Shown here: piece by piece, positions 36,180 to 45,650 of the stretch | Layout: each line of letters begins with the position of its first letter | Position numbering within the stretch: the stretch's first letter is position 1 | Origin: Thermomonas sp. | Lineage (GTDB): Bacteria > Pseudomonadota > Gammaproteobacteria > Xanthomonadales > Xanthomonadaceae | Reading direction: 5' to 3' | NCBI GenBank assembly: GCA_020692565.1 | Contig: JAIMKJ010000032.1 | Coordinates: 1,018-48,756 of the forward strand | DNA length: 47,739 nucleotides | The notes under the pieces: model-generated | Told to the model about the DNA's origin: nothing | What the model saw: only the letters and a program-made list of their open reading frames with translations | Database searches by the model: none | Translations under genes and position numbers: made by a program

Positions 36180-36524
36180 ATGCCGGACACCATTTTCCAC
36201 AAGATCATCGACCGCAAGATTCCCGCGAACATCGTCTACGAAGACGAATATCTCATCGCCTTCCGCGATATCGCCCCGCAGGCGCCGGTGCATGTGCTGT
36301 TCGTGCCCAAGGTGACGGTGCCCACGCTCAATGATCTGAAACCCGACCAGGCTGAAATCATCGGTCGCCTCGCCATCGCCGCCGCGAACTATGCCAAGGC
36401 CGAAGGTTTCGCCGAGGATGGCTACCGCATCGTGATGAACTGCAACGATCATGGTGGACAGACCGTGTTCCAGATCCATCTGCATCTGCTGGCGGGAACG
36501 CAGTTGGGGCGGTTCGGGCGGTGA
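36180..36524 (+). CDS. hinT: HIT family protein HinT
   Basis: A 114-residue HIT protein, a purine nucleoside phosphoramidase. IFHKIIDRKIPANIVYEDE is typical of bacterial HinT, and the motif near the C-terminus reads FQIHLHLLAG. The first position of the triad is Gln rather than His, while the catalytic middle and last His are kept. TACAAT at 36148-36153 is a likely -10 and CAGGAG a ribosome site before the ATG. It stands between repeats and a DUF1737 gene. Confidence 0.93.
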   Translation: MPDTIFHKIIDRKIPANIVYEDEYLIAFRDIAPQAPVHVLFVPKVTVPTLNDLKPDQAEIIGRLAIAAANYAKAEGFAEDGYRIVMNCNDHGGQTVFQIHLHLLAGTQLGRFGR

Positions 36525-36573
36525 CGCACCGCCATCAATGGGCACGCATCGATGGTCAACGGAGGATGTCGCG

Positions 36574-36774
36574 ATGAGCTACAAGATTCTGGTCGTCAAC
36601 GCAGTGTCGGGATTCGGCACGGATTTCCAGGATGCCGCGGATCGACTCGCCAAGCGGGTCAACGAGGACATCGCTTCGGGATGGACGCCGTTGGGCGGCG
36701 TTGCGGTGGGCGAGACCATGTCGACGAAGGAGCCTTATCTCTTCCAGGCGATGGTCGGCCCGCCGCCTGCGTGA
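36574..36774 (+). CDS. DUF1737-like small protein
   Basis: A 66-residue soluble protein, MSYKILVVNAVSGFGTDFQD..., with a central GWTPLGGVAVGE segment and a C-terminal YLFQAMVGP. The pattern resembles the DUF1737 family of small proteins ('GW.P.GG..' followed by 'Y.QAM'). No function is known. The ATG at 36574 follows GGAGG at about 36561. It is likely monocistronic or cotranscribed with hinT 49 bp upstream. Confidence 0.75.
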   Translation: MSYKILVVNAVSGFGTDFQDAADRLAKRVNEDIASGWTPLGGVAVGETMSTKEPYLFQAMVGPPPA

Positions 36775-36798
36775 TTTCCGTCGCCGCACGGCGGGACA

Positions 36799-37686
36799 TC
36801 ACCAGCGGATCGCACCCTCGACCACCGTACACACCCGTCCGCCCGACCACACATCGCCTTCCGCATCTACGGTGAGCTCGATGATCGCATCGTGGCCCAC
36901 TTCGCGGCCCTGGCTGATGCGATAGAAGCCACCGTCGCCGGGCATCGCGCCCTGCGAAGCCAGCCAAGCGGCGAGGGTTGCGTTGGCGGCGCCGGAGGCG
37001 GCGTCCTCGAACTGCGCGGGCGCGCCGACCCAGGCGCGGACCGCGAGGTAATAGACCGGGTCGTCGCTGCGCGCGTAAGCGCAGACGCCCATGCTTTCGG
37101 TCGACTGCGCGAGAACGCCTATCGCGTCCCACGGCGGGGCCGCGCTGCGCAATGCGGTTTCGTTTTCCAGTTCGACCAGCCACCAGCGGCGACCGCCGTC
37201 CATCAGTGCGGGCGGCAGTTTGCCCAGCGGCAGGTCGCGCAGCGCGTCGCGCAGACGCGGGTCGTCGACGCTGGCGATCTCGCGCACGCTTGCGCGTGGC
37301 GTACGCACTGCGATGGTGCGTTTCGCGCCTTCGCCGGTGACGCGCAGCGGAAGTTTCCCGGCGATGCCGTCCTGCACCAGCAGGCCGTCGCGCGGCGTCG
37401 CGAGCCCGGCTTCCAGTACCGCGTGCGCGGTGCCCACGCTGGGGTGGCCGGCGAACGGCACTTCGCGGCGTGGACTGAAGATGCGGATGCGGTAGCTGGC
37501 GTCGTCGCCGGTCCTCGTGGACGCATTCGCCGGGAATACGAACGTCGTTTCCGGCAGCCGCGTCCAGCGTGCGATGGCCTGCATGTCGTCGTCGCTCAGG
37601 CCTTCGGCCTCCAGTACCACGGCCAACGGGTTGCCGGCGCCGGGGCGGTCGGCGAAGACATCGACTTGAACGTAACGGCGGCTCAT
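36799..37686 (-). CDS. PhzF family isomerase 1
   Basis: A 295-residue protein of the diaminopimelate-epimerase-like fold. The start YVQVDVFADRPGAGNPLAVV, the catalytic Glu46 in TRLPETTFVF, VPFAGHPSVGTAHAVLE and a C-terminal GDVWSGGRVCTVVEG match the family. PhzF proper isomerises a phenazine precursor; most relatives have unknown substrates. Another paralog lies at 38195-39097, with a small gene between them on the same strand. Confidence 0.9.
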   Translation of the reverse strand: MSRRYVQVDVFADRPGAGNPLAVVLEAEGLSDDDMQAIARWTRLPETTFVFPANASTRTGDDASYRIRIFSPRREVPFAGHPSVGTAHAVLEAGLATPRDGLLVQDGIAGKLPLRVTGEGAKRTIAVRTPRASVREIASVDDPRLRDALRDLPLGKLPPALMDGGRRWWLVELENETALRSAAPPWDAIGVLAQSTESMGVCAYARSDDPVYYLAVRAWVGAPAQFEDAASGAANATLAAWLASQGAMPGDGGFYRISQGREVGHDAIIELTVDAEGDVWSGGRVCTVVEGAIRW

Positions 37687-37744
37687 CGGCAGGGCAGTCC
37701 TTCGGTGCGGCTGCGCAGCTTAGCAGCGGTGGCGTTCGCCGGAA

Positions 37745-38062
37745 TCAATGCAGGACGCCGCCGCCGGTTTCGGGTGGCCAGAGATGGAACAGGAAACATT
37801 CGCCGTGATCCACGGCTTCGTCGTAGGCGTCGAGCATGTCGGGCTCATCTTCGTACAGCGCGCGTTCGACCTGTTCCGGACCGCTTTCCAGATCCACCAC
37901 GATCCAGTCGGTTTCCTCGAAATACCGCTCGGCCGCGATGCGGGCGGACGTCTCGTCGGCGGCTTGGACGTAGCACAGGGCGAACGCGCCGCCGGTGGTG
38001 GCGAAGTCTTCGCTGTGCGGTGCGGGGCGCAGTTCGTAGTGGATGAAATAGATGTTCGGCAT
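37745..38062 (-). CDS. Conserved hypothetical protein between PhzF genes
   Basis: A 105-residue acidic protein starting MPNIYFIHYELRPAP. It has alternating beta and helical segments (FALCYVQAADETSARIAAERYFEET, DWIVVDLESGPEQVE) and ends near HLWPPETGGGVLH. No motif is recognised. The ATG at 38062 was preferred to one at 38113 because the sequence is better ordered from there. It lies on the same strand as both PhzF genes with gaps of 58 and 132 bp. Confidence 0.65.
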   Translation of the reverse strand: MPNIYFIHYELRPAPHSEDFATTGGAFALCYVQAADETSARIAAERYFEETDWIVVDLESGPEQVERALYEDEPDMLDAYDEAVDHGECFLFHLWPPETGGGVLH

Positions 38063-38194
38063 GCGGGCGCCTTCATTCCCGGCGGAGGGTACTGCGGATG
38101 ATGGGCTGTCCATCGCCGCCGGTCCACGGTGGGCGCGAAACCGGCACGACGATCGGGCCGCTCCCGCGGTCGACGCGATCCGGCATCGGCATCG

Positions 38195-39097
38195 TCACCA
38201 CAGGAGTTTTCCGCGGATGACCGGCTGTACGTTGCCGCCGATCCAGACCTCGCCCTCCGCATCCACTTGCACCCTGACCCGGCCGTTGCGGCCGACTTGG
38301 CGCCCCTGAATGCCGACATAGCCACCGTCGTGCCCGGGAAGCCGGCCGGCCGCCGCCAGTCGTGCGGCGATGGAGGCCTGCGCGCTGCCCGTCACCGGAT
38401 CTTCGGGGATGTTGTCGGCCGGGCAGAACGCGCGGACGGCGAGATGATGGCCGTCGCGTACGTCCGCAGCGTGTACCGCAAGCCCGATCGTTCCGGTCGC
38501 GGTGGTCAGTGCGGCGATCGCGGCGAGATCGGGGCGCAGATCGGCGACGGCATCGGCATCGGCCAGTTCCACCAGCCACCAGCGCGGTCCGTTGTCCCAC
38601 ACCGCGGGTTCGAGTGCGCCGAGCCGCATGTTCCGGATCGCCGCTTCCAGCAAGGCCGGCGCCTGTCCGGCGCCCGCGATCCGCCGCGACCGCGGTGCGC
38701 GTACGTTCGGAAAACGCATGCCTGCGGCATGTGCGTCGCCGATCACGTCGATCCGCACCGGCAGCAGGCCAGCCGCGCATTCCTGCACGAGTCGGGTCTT
38801 TCCGGGCGCGACCAGTCCGGCCTCGGACGCCGCCCAGGCCGCACCGACGCTGGGGTGTCCGGCGAACGGCAGTTCCTGGCACGGCGTGAAGATGCGGACG
38901 CGATAGTCGGCGCCGGCATCGGCACCTGCGACGGTCGGCGGCAGCAGGAAAATGGTTTCGGACAGGTTGGTCCAGGCTGCGAACGCCTGCATCCGTGCGG
39001 GGTCGAACTGTTCGCCATCGAGGACGGCGCCCAGTGCGTTGCCGGCGCCAGGGCGGTCGGCGAAGACATCCATCTGCAGATAACGAAGGGGCATCAT
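38195..39097 (-). CDS. PhzF family isomerase 2
   Basis: A 300-residue paralog of the neighbouring PhzF protein: YLQMDVFADRPGAGNALGAV, catalytic Glu47 in TNLSETIFLL, LPFAGHPSVGAAWAASEAG and a C-terminal GEVWIGGNVQPV. Similar sequence throughout suggests a local duplication followed by divergence. The start may be ATG 39097 or the next codon. It is divergent from the aspartate kinase fusion gene across 77 bp. Confidence 0.9.
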   Translation of the reverse strand: MMPLRYLQMDVFADRPGAGNALGAVLDGEQFDPARMQAFAAWTNLSETIFLLPPTVAGADAGADYRVRIFTPCQELPFAGHPSVGAAWAASEAGLVAPGKTRLVQECAAGLLPVRIDVIGDAHAAGMRFPNVRAPRSRRIAGAGQAPALLEAAIRNMRLGALEPAVWDNGPRWWLVELADADAVADLRPDLAAIAALTTATGTIGLAVHAADVRDGHHLAVRAFCPADNIPEDPVTGSAQASIAARLAAAGRLPGHDGGYVGIQGRQVGRNGRVRVQVDAEGEVWIGGNVQPVIRGKLLW

Positions 39098-39174
39098 GGC
39101 AGCGGTCCGGGTCGAATAGAATGGCGGGTTCCGGCCCCCGCCGGCCCCTCAGTCTAACCAAGTCCACTCTTCCG

Positions 39175-41814
39175 ATGCCCGATACGTACTCTGCCGATCC
39201 GCGCTGGATCGTGCTCAAATTCGGCGGCACTTCCGTGTCGCGTCGTCACCGCTGGGACACCATCGGCCGGCTGGCGAAAAAACGGGCGGACGAGGCCGAC
39301 GCACACGGTATGAAAACCCGTGTGCTGGTGGTGGTGTCGGCACTGTCCGGCGTCACCAACGAACTGACCGCCATTGCCGATGGTCGCGAGATCGATGCAA
39401 GGATCGACGCGCTGGTCGAGCGCCATCGCAGCTTCTGCGCAGAACTCGATCTCGATCCGGATGCCGTGCTCGGCGAGCGCCTCTCGATCCTGCGCGCGCT
39501 CGGCAGCGATCCGCGCGCGACATCGCGCACTCTCGACTGGCAGGCCGAAGTGCTGGCGCAGGGCGAGTTGCTGTCGTCGACGCTCGGCGCCGCGTATCTG
39601 CGCACGCAGGGCCTCGACTTCGGCTGGTGCGACGCGCGCGACTGGCTGTCGGCGGTGTCGCTGCCGAACGCCAGCGCCTGGGCGCAGCGACTCTCGGTCA
39701 ATTGCCGTTACCGCGACGATGCCGGAACGCAGCAGGATCGCGTCGAAGCGGATTTCCCGCAGCGATTCGCGACGCAGCCTTCGCGGATGCTGATATCGCA
39801 GGGTTTCATCGCCCGCCACGCCGACGGCGCCACTGCGATTCTCGGCCGCGGCGGCTCCGATACCTCGGCCGCGTACTTCGGCGCATTGTTGAAAGCGCAG
39901 CGGGTCGAGATCTGGACCGACGTGCCCGGCATGTTCAGCGCCAATCCGCGCGAAGTGCCCGATGCGCGCCTGCTGGCCCGCCTCGACTACGCCGAAGCGC
40001 AGGAAATCGCCACCACCGGCGCCAAAGTGCTGCATCCGCGCTCGATCGCGCCCTGCCGCGACAGCGGCGTGCCGATGGCGATCCTCGATACCGAACGCCC
40101 CGAACTGCCTGGCACGCGCATCGACGGCAGCGCCGCGACCGTGCCGGGCGTGAAGGCGATCAGCCGCCGCAACGGCATCGTGCTGGTGTCGATGGAAAGC
40201 ATGGGCATGTGGCAGCAGGTCGGCTTCCTTGCCGACGTGTTCGAGCGTTTCAAGCGCCACGGCCTGTCGATCGACCTCATCGGCTCTTCCGAAACCAACG
40301 TCACCGTTTCGCTCGATCCCAGCGAGAACCTGGTCAGCAGCGACGTGCTCGCGGAGCTGTCCGCGGATCTGTCGGAAGTCTGCCGGGTGAAGGTCATCGC
40401 GCCGTGCGCGGCGATCACCCTGGTCGGCCGCGGCATGCGCTCGCTGCTGCACAAGCTGTCGGACGTGTGGGCGACCTTCGGCCGCGAGCGCGTGCACCTG
40501 ATCTCGCAGTCGTCGAACGATCTCAACCTGACCTTCGTGATCGACGAGGCCGACGCGGACGGCCTGTTGAACGAACTGCATGGCGAACTGATCCGCGGCG
40601 GTGCGATGCCGGTGCAGGACGCGACCGTGTTCGGCCCGAGCTGGAACGAGATCGCGCACGGCAAGCCGCAGCGCGAAGCGCCCTGGTGGCGCGCGCATGC
40701 CCCGGAGCTGGTGGCGTGCGCCGCCGCCGGCACGCCGCGTTACGTCTATCACCTGCCGACCGTGCGCGCGCGGGCGCGGATGCTGCGCGAGACCAGCGCC
40801 ATCGACCGTCGTTTCTACGCCTTGAAGGCCAATGCGCATCCCGGGATCCTGCGTGCGCTGGAAGCCGAAGGTTCCGGCTTCGAGTGCGTGTCGCTGGGCG
40901 AAGTCGAACACGTCTTCGCCACGCTGCCGGACATCGATCCGCAGCGCGTATTGTTCACGCCGAGCTTCGCGCCGCGCGCGGAATACGACGCCGCGTTCGC
41001 GCGCGGCGTCAACATCACCGTCGACAGCGTCGAAGCGCTGCAGCGCTGGCCCGACACGTTCCGCGGCCGTGCCTTCTGGCTGCGCCTGGACCTCGGTCGC
41101 GGCGACGGCCATCACGAGAAAGTGCGCACCGGCGGCGCCGAAGCGAAGTTCGGTCTGCCCTTGGCCCGGGTCGACGCTTTCCTCGCCGAGGCGCGCAAGC
41201 TGGACGCGAAGATCGTCGCCCTGCATGCGCACCTGGGCAGCGGCATCGACAACCCAGGTCATTGGCGTGATGTGTATGCGGATCTTGCCGGCCTCGCGGA
41301 GCAGATCGGCACCGTCGACACGCTCGATATCGGCGGCGGCCTGCCGGTGCCATACACGCCGGATGCGCGACCGTTCGATGTCGCCGCCTGGCGTGCCGGT
41401 CTGGACGAGATCAAGGCTGCGTTCCCGCGCTTCCGCCTCGCCGTGGAGCCGGGCCGTTATCTCGTCGCAGAAGCCGGCGTGCTGCTGCTGCGCGCGACCC
41501 AGGTCATCGAGAAGGACGGCCTGCGCCGCGTGGGTCTGGACGGCGGCATGAACGCACTGATGCGCCCGGCGATGTACGACGCCTACCACGGCATCCACAC
41601 TCTGTCGCGCATCGACGACGACGCGACGACCGCGTTCGACGTGGTCGGCCCGATCTGCGAAAGCAGCGATGTGTTCGGCCGCGCGCGGATGCTGCCCGAA
41701 GCCACGACCGAAGGCGACATCGTGCTGATCGCCGACGCCGGCGCCTACGGCATGGCGATGGCGCACACCTACAACCTGCGGGCGCTGCCGGCAGAGGAAA
41801 TTCTTGATGTCTGA
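39175..41814 (+). CDS. lysAC: Bifunctional aspartate kinase/diaminopimelate decarboxylase
   Basis: An 879-residue fusion that catalyses the first and last steps of lysine synthesis. Residues about 10-300 are aspartate kinase (VLKFGGTSVS; ILGRGGSDTSAAYFGALL), about 320-480 ACT regulatory repeats (GFLADVFERFKRHGLSIDLI), and about 500-875 diaminopimelate decarboxylase (PLP Lys in FYALKANAHPGIL; ALHAHLGSGI; EPGRYLVAEAG). This fusion is known in xanthomonads. It also supplies meso-DAP for peptidoglycan, matching the overlapping murL gene downstream. ATG 39175 gives the family start. Confidence 0.95.
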   Translation: MPDTYSADPRWIVLKFGGTSVSRRHRWDTIGRLAKKRADEADAHGMKTRVLVVVSALSGVTNELTAIADGREIDARIDALVERHRSFCAELDLDPDAVLGERLSILRALGSDPRATSRTLDWQAEVLAQGELLSSTLGAAYLRTQGLDFGWCDARDWLSAVSLPNASAWAQRLSVNCRYRDDAGTQQDRVEADFPQRFATQPSRMLISQGFIARHADGATAILGRGGSDTSAAYFGALLKAQRVEIWTDVPGMFSANPREVPDARLLARLDYAEAQEIATTGAKVLHPRSIAPCRDSGVPMAILDTERPELPGTRIDGSAATVPGVKAISRRNGIVLVSMESMGMWQQVGFLADVFERFKRHGLSIDLIGSSETNVTVSLDPSENLVSSDVLAELSADLSEVCRVKVIAPCAAITLVGRGMRSLLHKLSDVWATFGRERVHLISQSSNDLNLTFVIDEADADGLLNELHGELIRGGAMPVQDATVFGPSWNEIAHGKPQREAPWWRAHAPELVACAAAGTPRYVYHLPTVRARARMLRETSAIDRRFYALKANAHPGILRALEAEGSGFECVSLGEVEHVFATLPDIDPQRVLFTPSFAPRAEYDAAFARGVNITVDSVEALQRWPDTFRGRAFWLRLDLGRGDGHHEKVRTGGAEAKFGLPLARVDAFLAEARKLDAKIVALHAHLGSGIDNPGHWRDVYADLAGLAEQIGTVDTLDIGGGLPVPYTPDARPFDVAAWRAGLDEIKAAFPRFRLAVEPGRYLVAEAGVLLLRATQVIEKDGLRRVGLDGGMNALMRPAMYDAYHGIHTLSRIDDDATTAFDVVGPICESSDVFGRARMLPEATTEGDIVLIADAGAYGMAMAHTYNLRALPAEEILDV

Positions 41815-43252
41815 TGCACCGGTTCCAGTGTGGGAATTCCAGCGCGATGCGATTCGTGCTTTCCGTTTCGTCCGCTGCGGTTTCGATGCGCAGACCGGCG
41901 TCGCGCAGCTCGTCTACGCGTTCGACGACGGCCCTGAGCTGATCGAGACCGTGACCGTGCCCGGCGCGCCGTTCGCTCTCGATGAGGCGCGTGCCGCCGC
42001 CGCCGAACAGGCGCTGCGCTTGCTGCACCTTATCGCCGGCGTGAGCTACTACAAGGCTGCGGTGCCGCAAGACATCCGCATCGATGGCTACGACATCGAC
42101 GCCGACACCGCCGCGCTGCTGGAAACGATCTACCTCAGCGGCCTTGGTGAATTCGCCTACCGCAACGGTCTGAACCTGCACGGCAGGATCGCGTTTCCTG
42201 TAGGAGCGCCTTCAGGCCCGAGTCCTTTGCCTGATGGCACGGTATTCGCAAAGCTCGGGGCTGAAGCCCCTCCTACGGCCCCTCCTACAAAGGCCGCTTC
42301 GCTCGGTCTGCGCGAGCATGCGCTGGTCGCCATCGGCGGCGGCAAGGATTCGCTGGTCAGCATCGAGGCGCTGCGCGCCATCGACGTGGAACAGACCGTG
42401 ACCTGGATCGGCGGCTCGCAGCTCATCAAGGCTTGCGCGGAACGCACCGGCCTGCCGACACTGAACATCGGCCGCCAGCTGGCGCCGGAATTGTTCGAAT
42501 ACAACCGCCAGGGCGCATGGAACGGCCATATCCCGGTGACCGCCGTCAATTCCGCGATCCTGGTGTTCGCGGCGGTGCTGCTGGACGCAGACCAGGTGGT
42601 GTTCTCGAACGAACGTTCGGCCAGCTACGGCAGCATGATCGAAGGCACCGGTGAGGTGAACCATCAGTGGTCGAAGGGCTGGGCGTTCGAGCAGGCCTTC
42701 GGCGACCACGTGCAGCGGCATGTCGCCGCCGATCTGAAGTACTACTCGCTGTTGCGCCCGCTCAGCGAGTTGGCGGTGGCGCGACAGTTCGCCCGGACCG
42801 ATCGCTACGACGCGCATTTCTCCAGCTGCAACCGCAATTTCCACATTCTCGGCGAGCGTCCGGTGAACCGCTGGTGCGGTGTCTGCCCGAAATGCCATTT
42901 CGTGTTCCTGGCGCTGGCGCCGTTCATGCCGAAGCCGCGCCTGGTCGGTATTTTCGGCCGCAACCTGCTGGACGATGCATCCCAGGTCGGCGGTTACGAC
43001 GCGCTGCTCGAATATCAGGATCACAAACCGTTCGAGTGCGTGGGTGAGGGCAAGGAGTCGCGCGCGGCGATGGCGCATCTCAGCGAGCGTCCCGAATGGC
43101 GCGAGGACGAGATCGTCGAACGCTTCGCCCGCGAAATCCGTCCGCAACTGTCGTCGGCGGAACAACAGATCGCGCCGTTGCTGATCATCGACGACGAACA
43201 TCGGGTGCCGGCCGTCGTGTGGGAGCGCCTGCGTGCGCAGCTTGCCGCGTAG
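41807..43252 (+). CDS. murL: UDP-MurNAc-L-Ala-L-Glu epimerase MurL
   Basis: A 481-residue enzyme. In Xanthomonas MurL epimerises the L-Glu of UDP-MurNAc-L-Ala-L-Glu to D-Glu with ATP, replacing MurI-derived D-Glu. Visible features are a nucleotide-binding [41 protein letters not shown] and a Cys pair CGVCPKCHF. Identification rests on these and on the overlapping murD2 downstream. Residues about 132-161 ([12 protein letters not shown] and on) are low-complexity and encoded by an in-frame REP doublet at 42200-42290, so the protein is longer than it should be by about 30 residues. It overlaps lysAC by 8 bp. Confidence 0.88.
   Translation: MSDAPVPVWEFQRDAIRAFRFVRCGFDAQTGVAQLVYAFDDGPELIETVTVPGAPFALDEARAAAAEQALRLLHLIAGVSYYKAAVPQDIRIDGYDIDADTAALLETIYLSGLGEFAYRNGLNLHGRIAFPVGAPSGPSPLPDGTVFAKLGAEAPPTAPPTKAASLGLREHALVAIGGGKDSLVSIEALRAIDVEQTVTWIGGSQLIKACAERTGLPTLNIGRQLAPELFEYNRQGAWNGHIPVTAVNSAILVFAAVLLDADQVVFSNERSASYGSMIEGTGEVNHQWSKGWAFEQAFGDHVQRHVAADLKYYSLLRPLSELAVARQFARTDRYDAHFSSCNRNFHILGERPVNRWCGVCPKCHFVFLALAPFMPKPRLVGIFGRNLLDDASQVGGYDALLEYQDHKPFECVGEGKESRAAMAHLSERPEWREDEIVERFAREIRPQLSSAEQQIAPLLIIDDEHRVPAVVWERLRAQLAA
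42200..42290. repeat. REP-type doublet inside murL
   Basis: Two inverted units, 42200-42222 and 42252-42276, plus a third partial unit (CCCCTCCTAC, 42279-42288). The 42252-42276 arm is the exact reverse complement of 7179-7203, and the other arm differs from 7234-7256 at one position. The element is in frame and free of stop codons in the murL frame. Confidence 0.92.
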
Positions 43253-44681
43253 CGATTCGCCGCCCGGCATTGCGCAGCTCGACGGCAAGCGGGTCGCGCT
43301 CTGGGGCTGGGGACGCGAGGGCCGCGCTGCGTATCGCGCGCTTCGCCGTCGTTTGCCGGCATTGCCGCTGACCCTGTTCTGTTCGACCGAAGAACTCGCC
43401 GAGGCGCACGCGCTGGGCGACGCTTTGCTGGCCGCCGAGACCGCTGCCAGCGCCGAACGCCTGTCCGCGTTCGAGGTGGTGATCAAATCGCCGGGCATCA
43501 GTCCCTACGGGCCGGAAGCGCTCGCGGCCGCCGAACGCGGCACGCGCTTCATCGGCGGCACCACGCTATGGTTCGCCGAACACGCCGACGCGCGCACGAT
43601 CTGCGTCACCGGCACCAAGGGCAAGAGCACCACGAGCGCGCTGCTCGCGCATCTGCTGCGCGCGGGCGGTCATCGCACCGCGCTGTGCGGGAACATCGGC
43701 CTGCCGATGCTGGAATTGCTGGATGAAAGCCGGCTCGATCTCGATGAATCGAAGCGTGCGCAGTCCCCTGAATTCTGGGTGATCGAACTGTCGAGCTACC
43801 AGACCCGCGATGTCGCCGCATCCGGGGTCTCGCCGGAGATCGCGGTCGCGACCAATATCTTCCCGGAGCACCTCGACTGGCACGGCAGCGAAGCGCGTTA
43901 TATCGACGACAAGCTGGCTTTGATCACCGCCGCGAAACCACGCATCGCGATCCTCAACGGCGACGATCGCACGCTCGCCGCGCTGACGTTGCCGGACAGC
44001 GAGGTACGCTTGTTCGGCGTGGCGGACGGCTGGCATCTGCGCGGCGATGTCGTCTGCCGCGGCGACCGCGTGGTGTTCGACACGAAGGACGTGCCGCTGC
44101 CCGGGCGCCACAATCGCGGCAATCTGTGCGCAGTGCTGGCGGCGATCGAGGCGCTGGGCCTGGATGCGGAAGCCCTGGCCCCGCATGCGGCCACGTTCCA
44201 GCCGCTGCCGCATCGATTGCAGACGCTGGGCGCGCGCGATGGCATCACTTACGTCAACGATTCGATCAGCACCACGCCGCACGCCACGCTCGCGGCGCTG
44301 GACTGCTTCCGGTCGCGTCGCGTCGCGCTGCTGGCCGGCGGCCACGACCGCGGTATCGACTGGGCGGATTTCGCGGACGCGATGCGCGAGCACGCGCCCG
44401 CCGCCATCGTCACCCTGGGTCAGAACGGCCCGAAGATCAGTACGCTGCTGGCGCCGTTGGCGGAGGCAGTGGGCTTCGCATTGGTCGAAGCTGCGGATCT
44501 GCCCGAAGCCGTGACCCGCGCCCGCGCGCTGCTGGGCGAGGAGGGCGTGATGCTGTTGTCGCCGGGGGCACCGAGTTTCGGCCCCTACCGCGATTACACC
44601 GAGCGCGGCCGTCATTTCGCCGCCCTGGCCGGCTTCGATCCCGAGGCGATCGCGGCGATTCCCGGACTGGGGATCGGCTGA
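43233..44681 (+). CDS. murD2: UDP-N-acetylmuramoyl-L-alanine--L-glutamate ligase MurD2
   Basis: A 482-residue Mur ligase that adds L-glutamate to UDP-MurNAc-L-Ala in the MurL pathway. The N-terminal Rossmann start is [17 protein letters not shown], the ATP loop [17 protein letters not shown], then [12 protein letters not shown] and a C-terminal ligase domain with [12 protein letters not shown] and [19 protein letters not shown]. It differs from standard MurD in pairing with MurL. The start is GTG at 43233, 20 bp inside murL. A short hairpin TCGGGCA-GTC-TGCCCGA (44746-44762) follows. Confidence 0.93.
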   Translation: MRSLPRSDSPPGIAQLDGKRVALWGWGREGRAAYRALRRRLPALPLTLFCSTEELAEAHALGDALLAAETAASAERLSAFEVVIKSPGISPYGPEALAAAERGTRFIGGTTLWFAEHADARTICVTGTKGKSTTSALLAHLLRAGGHRTALCGNIGLPMLELLDESRLDLDESKRAQSPEFWVIELSSYQTRDVAASGVSPEIAVATNIFPEHLDWHGSEARYIDDKLALITAAKPRIAILNGDDRTLAALTLPDSEVRLFGVADGWHLRGDVVCRGDRVVFDTKDVPLPGRHNRGNLCAVLAAIEALGLDAEALAPHAATFQPLPHRLQTLGARDGITYVNDSISTTPHATLAALDCFRSRRVALLAGGHDRGIDWADFADAMREHAPAAIVTLGQNGPKISTLLAPLAEAVGFALVEAADLPEAVTRARALLGEEGVMLLSPGAPSFGPYRDYTERGRHFAALAGFDPEAIAAIPGLGIG

Positions 44682-44849
44682 GCGGCGCATCGGGCGCGTC
44701 ATCGAGCGGCGCTGTGATGCAATGTGCCGTCCGATCGGGCGCTGCTCGGGCAGTCTGCCCGAACGTAGCGATCCGGCCGACGATCGTGAGGACAATCGCC
44801 TTCTTTTCCGGGTAGTCTGACCGCCTTCCCCAGACTAAGGAGTACGGTC

Positions 44850-45650
44850 ATGCGTTCGATGCGTTGGGCGAGCATGTTCGCTTTGTTGTGTTTCTCTTTC
44901 CTGGTCTCGCTGCCGGCGTTCGCCGCGATGCAGGCCAAACCGGTCGAATGGAAACAGGGCAAGCAGCGTTTCAGCGGCTACCTGGTTTACAACGATTCCA
45001 ATACGACAAAACGTCCCGGGCTGATGATGGTGCCGGACTGGAAGGGCGTGACGCCCGCCTCGCTCGAGAAGGCCAAGCTGATCGCCAACGCCGGCTACGT
45101 GGTGCTGGTCGCGGACGTGTTCGGCAAGGGCGTGCGTCCGAAGGACGACAAGGCCGCCGGTGCGCTGGTCGGCAAGATCTATCAGGATCTGCCCGCGCTG
45201 CGCGCACGCGCCGCTGCCGCGCTCGACTTCCTGCGGACCCAGGCGGCGTCCGCGCCCATCGACACCAACCGCATCGGTGCGTTCGGGTTCTGTTTCGGCG
45301 GCAAGACCGTGCTGGAACTGGCGCGCAGCGGCGCCGATCTCGCCGGCGTGGTCAGCTTCCACGGCGGCCTGGATACAACGATGCCCGCCCAGTCCGGCGC
45401 CCTGAAGGCCAGCGTGCTGGTGCTGAACGGCGCCGACGATACTTATGTGCCGGCCGAGCAGATCGCGGGTTTCCAGAGCGAAATGAACGGCGCGGGCGCG
45501 GATTGGCAGTTCGTCAATTTCAGCGGTGCGGTGCACTGCTTCGCGCTGGAATCGGCGAACAGCCCGCCGGGCTGCGTCTACAACCCGACGGCGGCCAGGC
45601 GCGCGACGACGATGATGAATCAGTTCTTCTTCGAACGTTTCGGCGGCTGA
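44850..45650 (+). CDS. Exported dienelactone hydrolase family protein
   Basis: A 266-residue alpha/beta-hydrolase. The N-terminus is a signal peptide (basic MRSMR, hydrophobic FALLCFSFLVS, cleavage near AFA-AM at about 26). The nucleophile is Cys148 in GFCFGGK, the Asp is in LNGADDTYVP (about 199) and the His in GAVHCFA (about 231), the Cys-Asp-His triad of dienelactone hydrolases. Substrate is unknown. A clear ribosome site AAGGAG (44837-44842) precedes the ATG. Its 3' end overlaps the convergent helix-hairpin-helix gene by 31 bp. Confidence 0.9.
   Translation: MRSMRWASMFALLCFSFLVSLPAFAAMQAKPVEWKQGKQRFSGYLVYNDSNTTKRPGLMMVPDWKGVTPASLEKAKLIANAGYVVLVADVFGKGVRPKDDKAAGALVGKIYQDLPALRARAAAALDFLRTQAASAPIDTNRIGAFGFCFGGKTVLELARSGADLAGVVSFHGGLDTTMPAQSGALKASVLVLNGADDTYVPAEQIAGFQSEMNGAGADWQFVNFSGAVHCFALESANSPPGCVYNPTAARRATTMMNQFFFERFGG

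Noticed and set aside
39154..41766. An 870-codon open frame antisense to the aspartate kinase fusion
   Set aside because: It mirrors the codon-position bias of the real gene; no start context or motif supports it.
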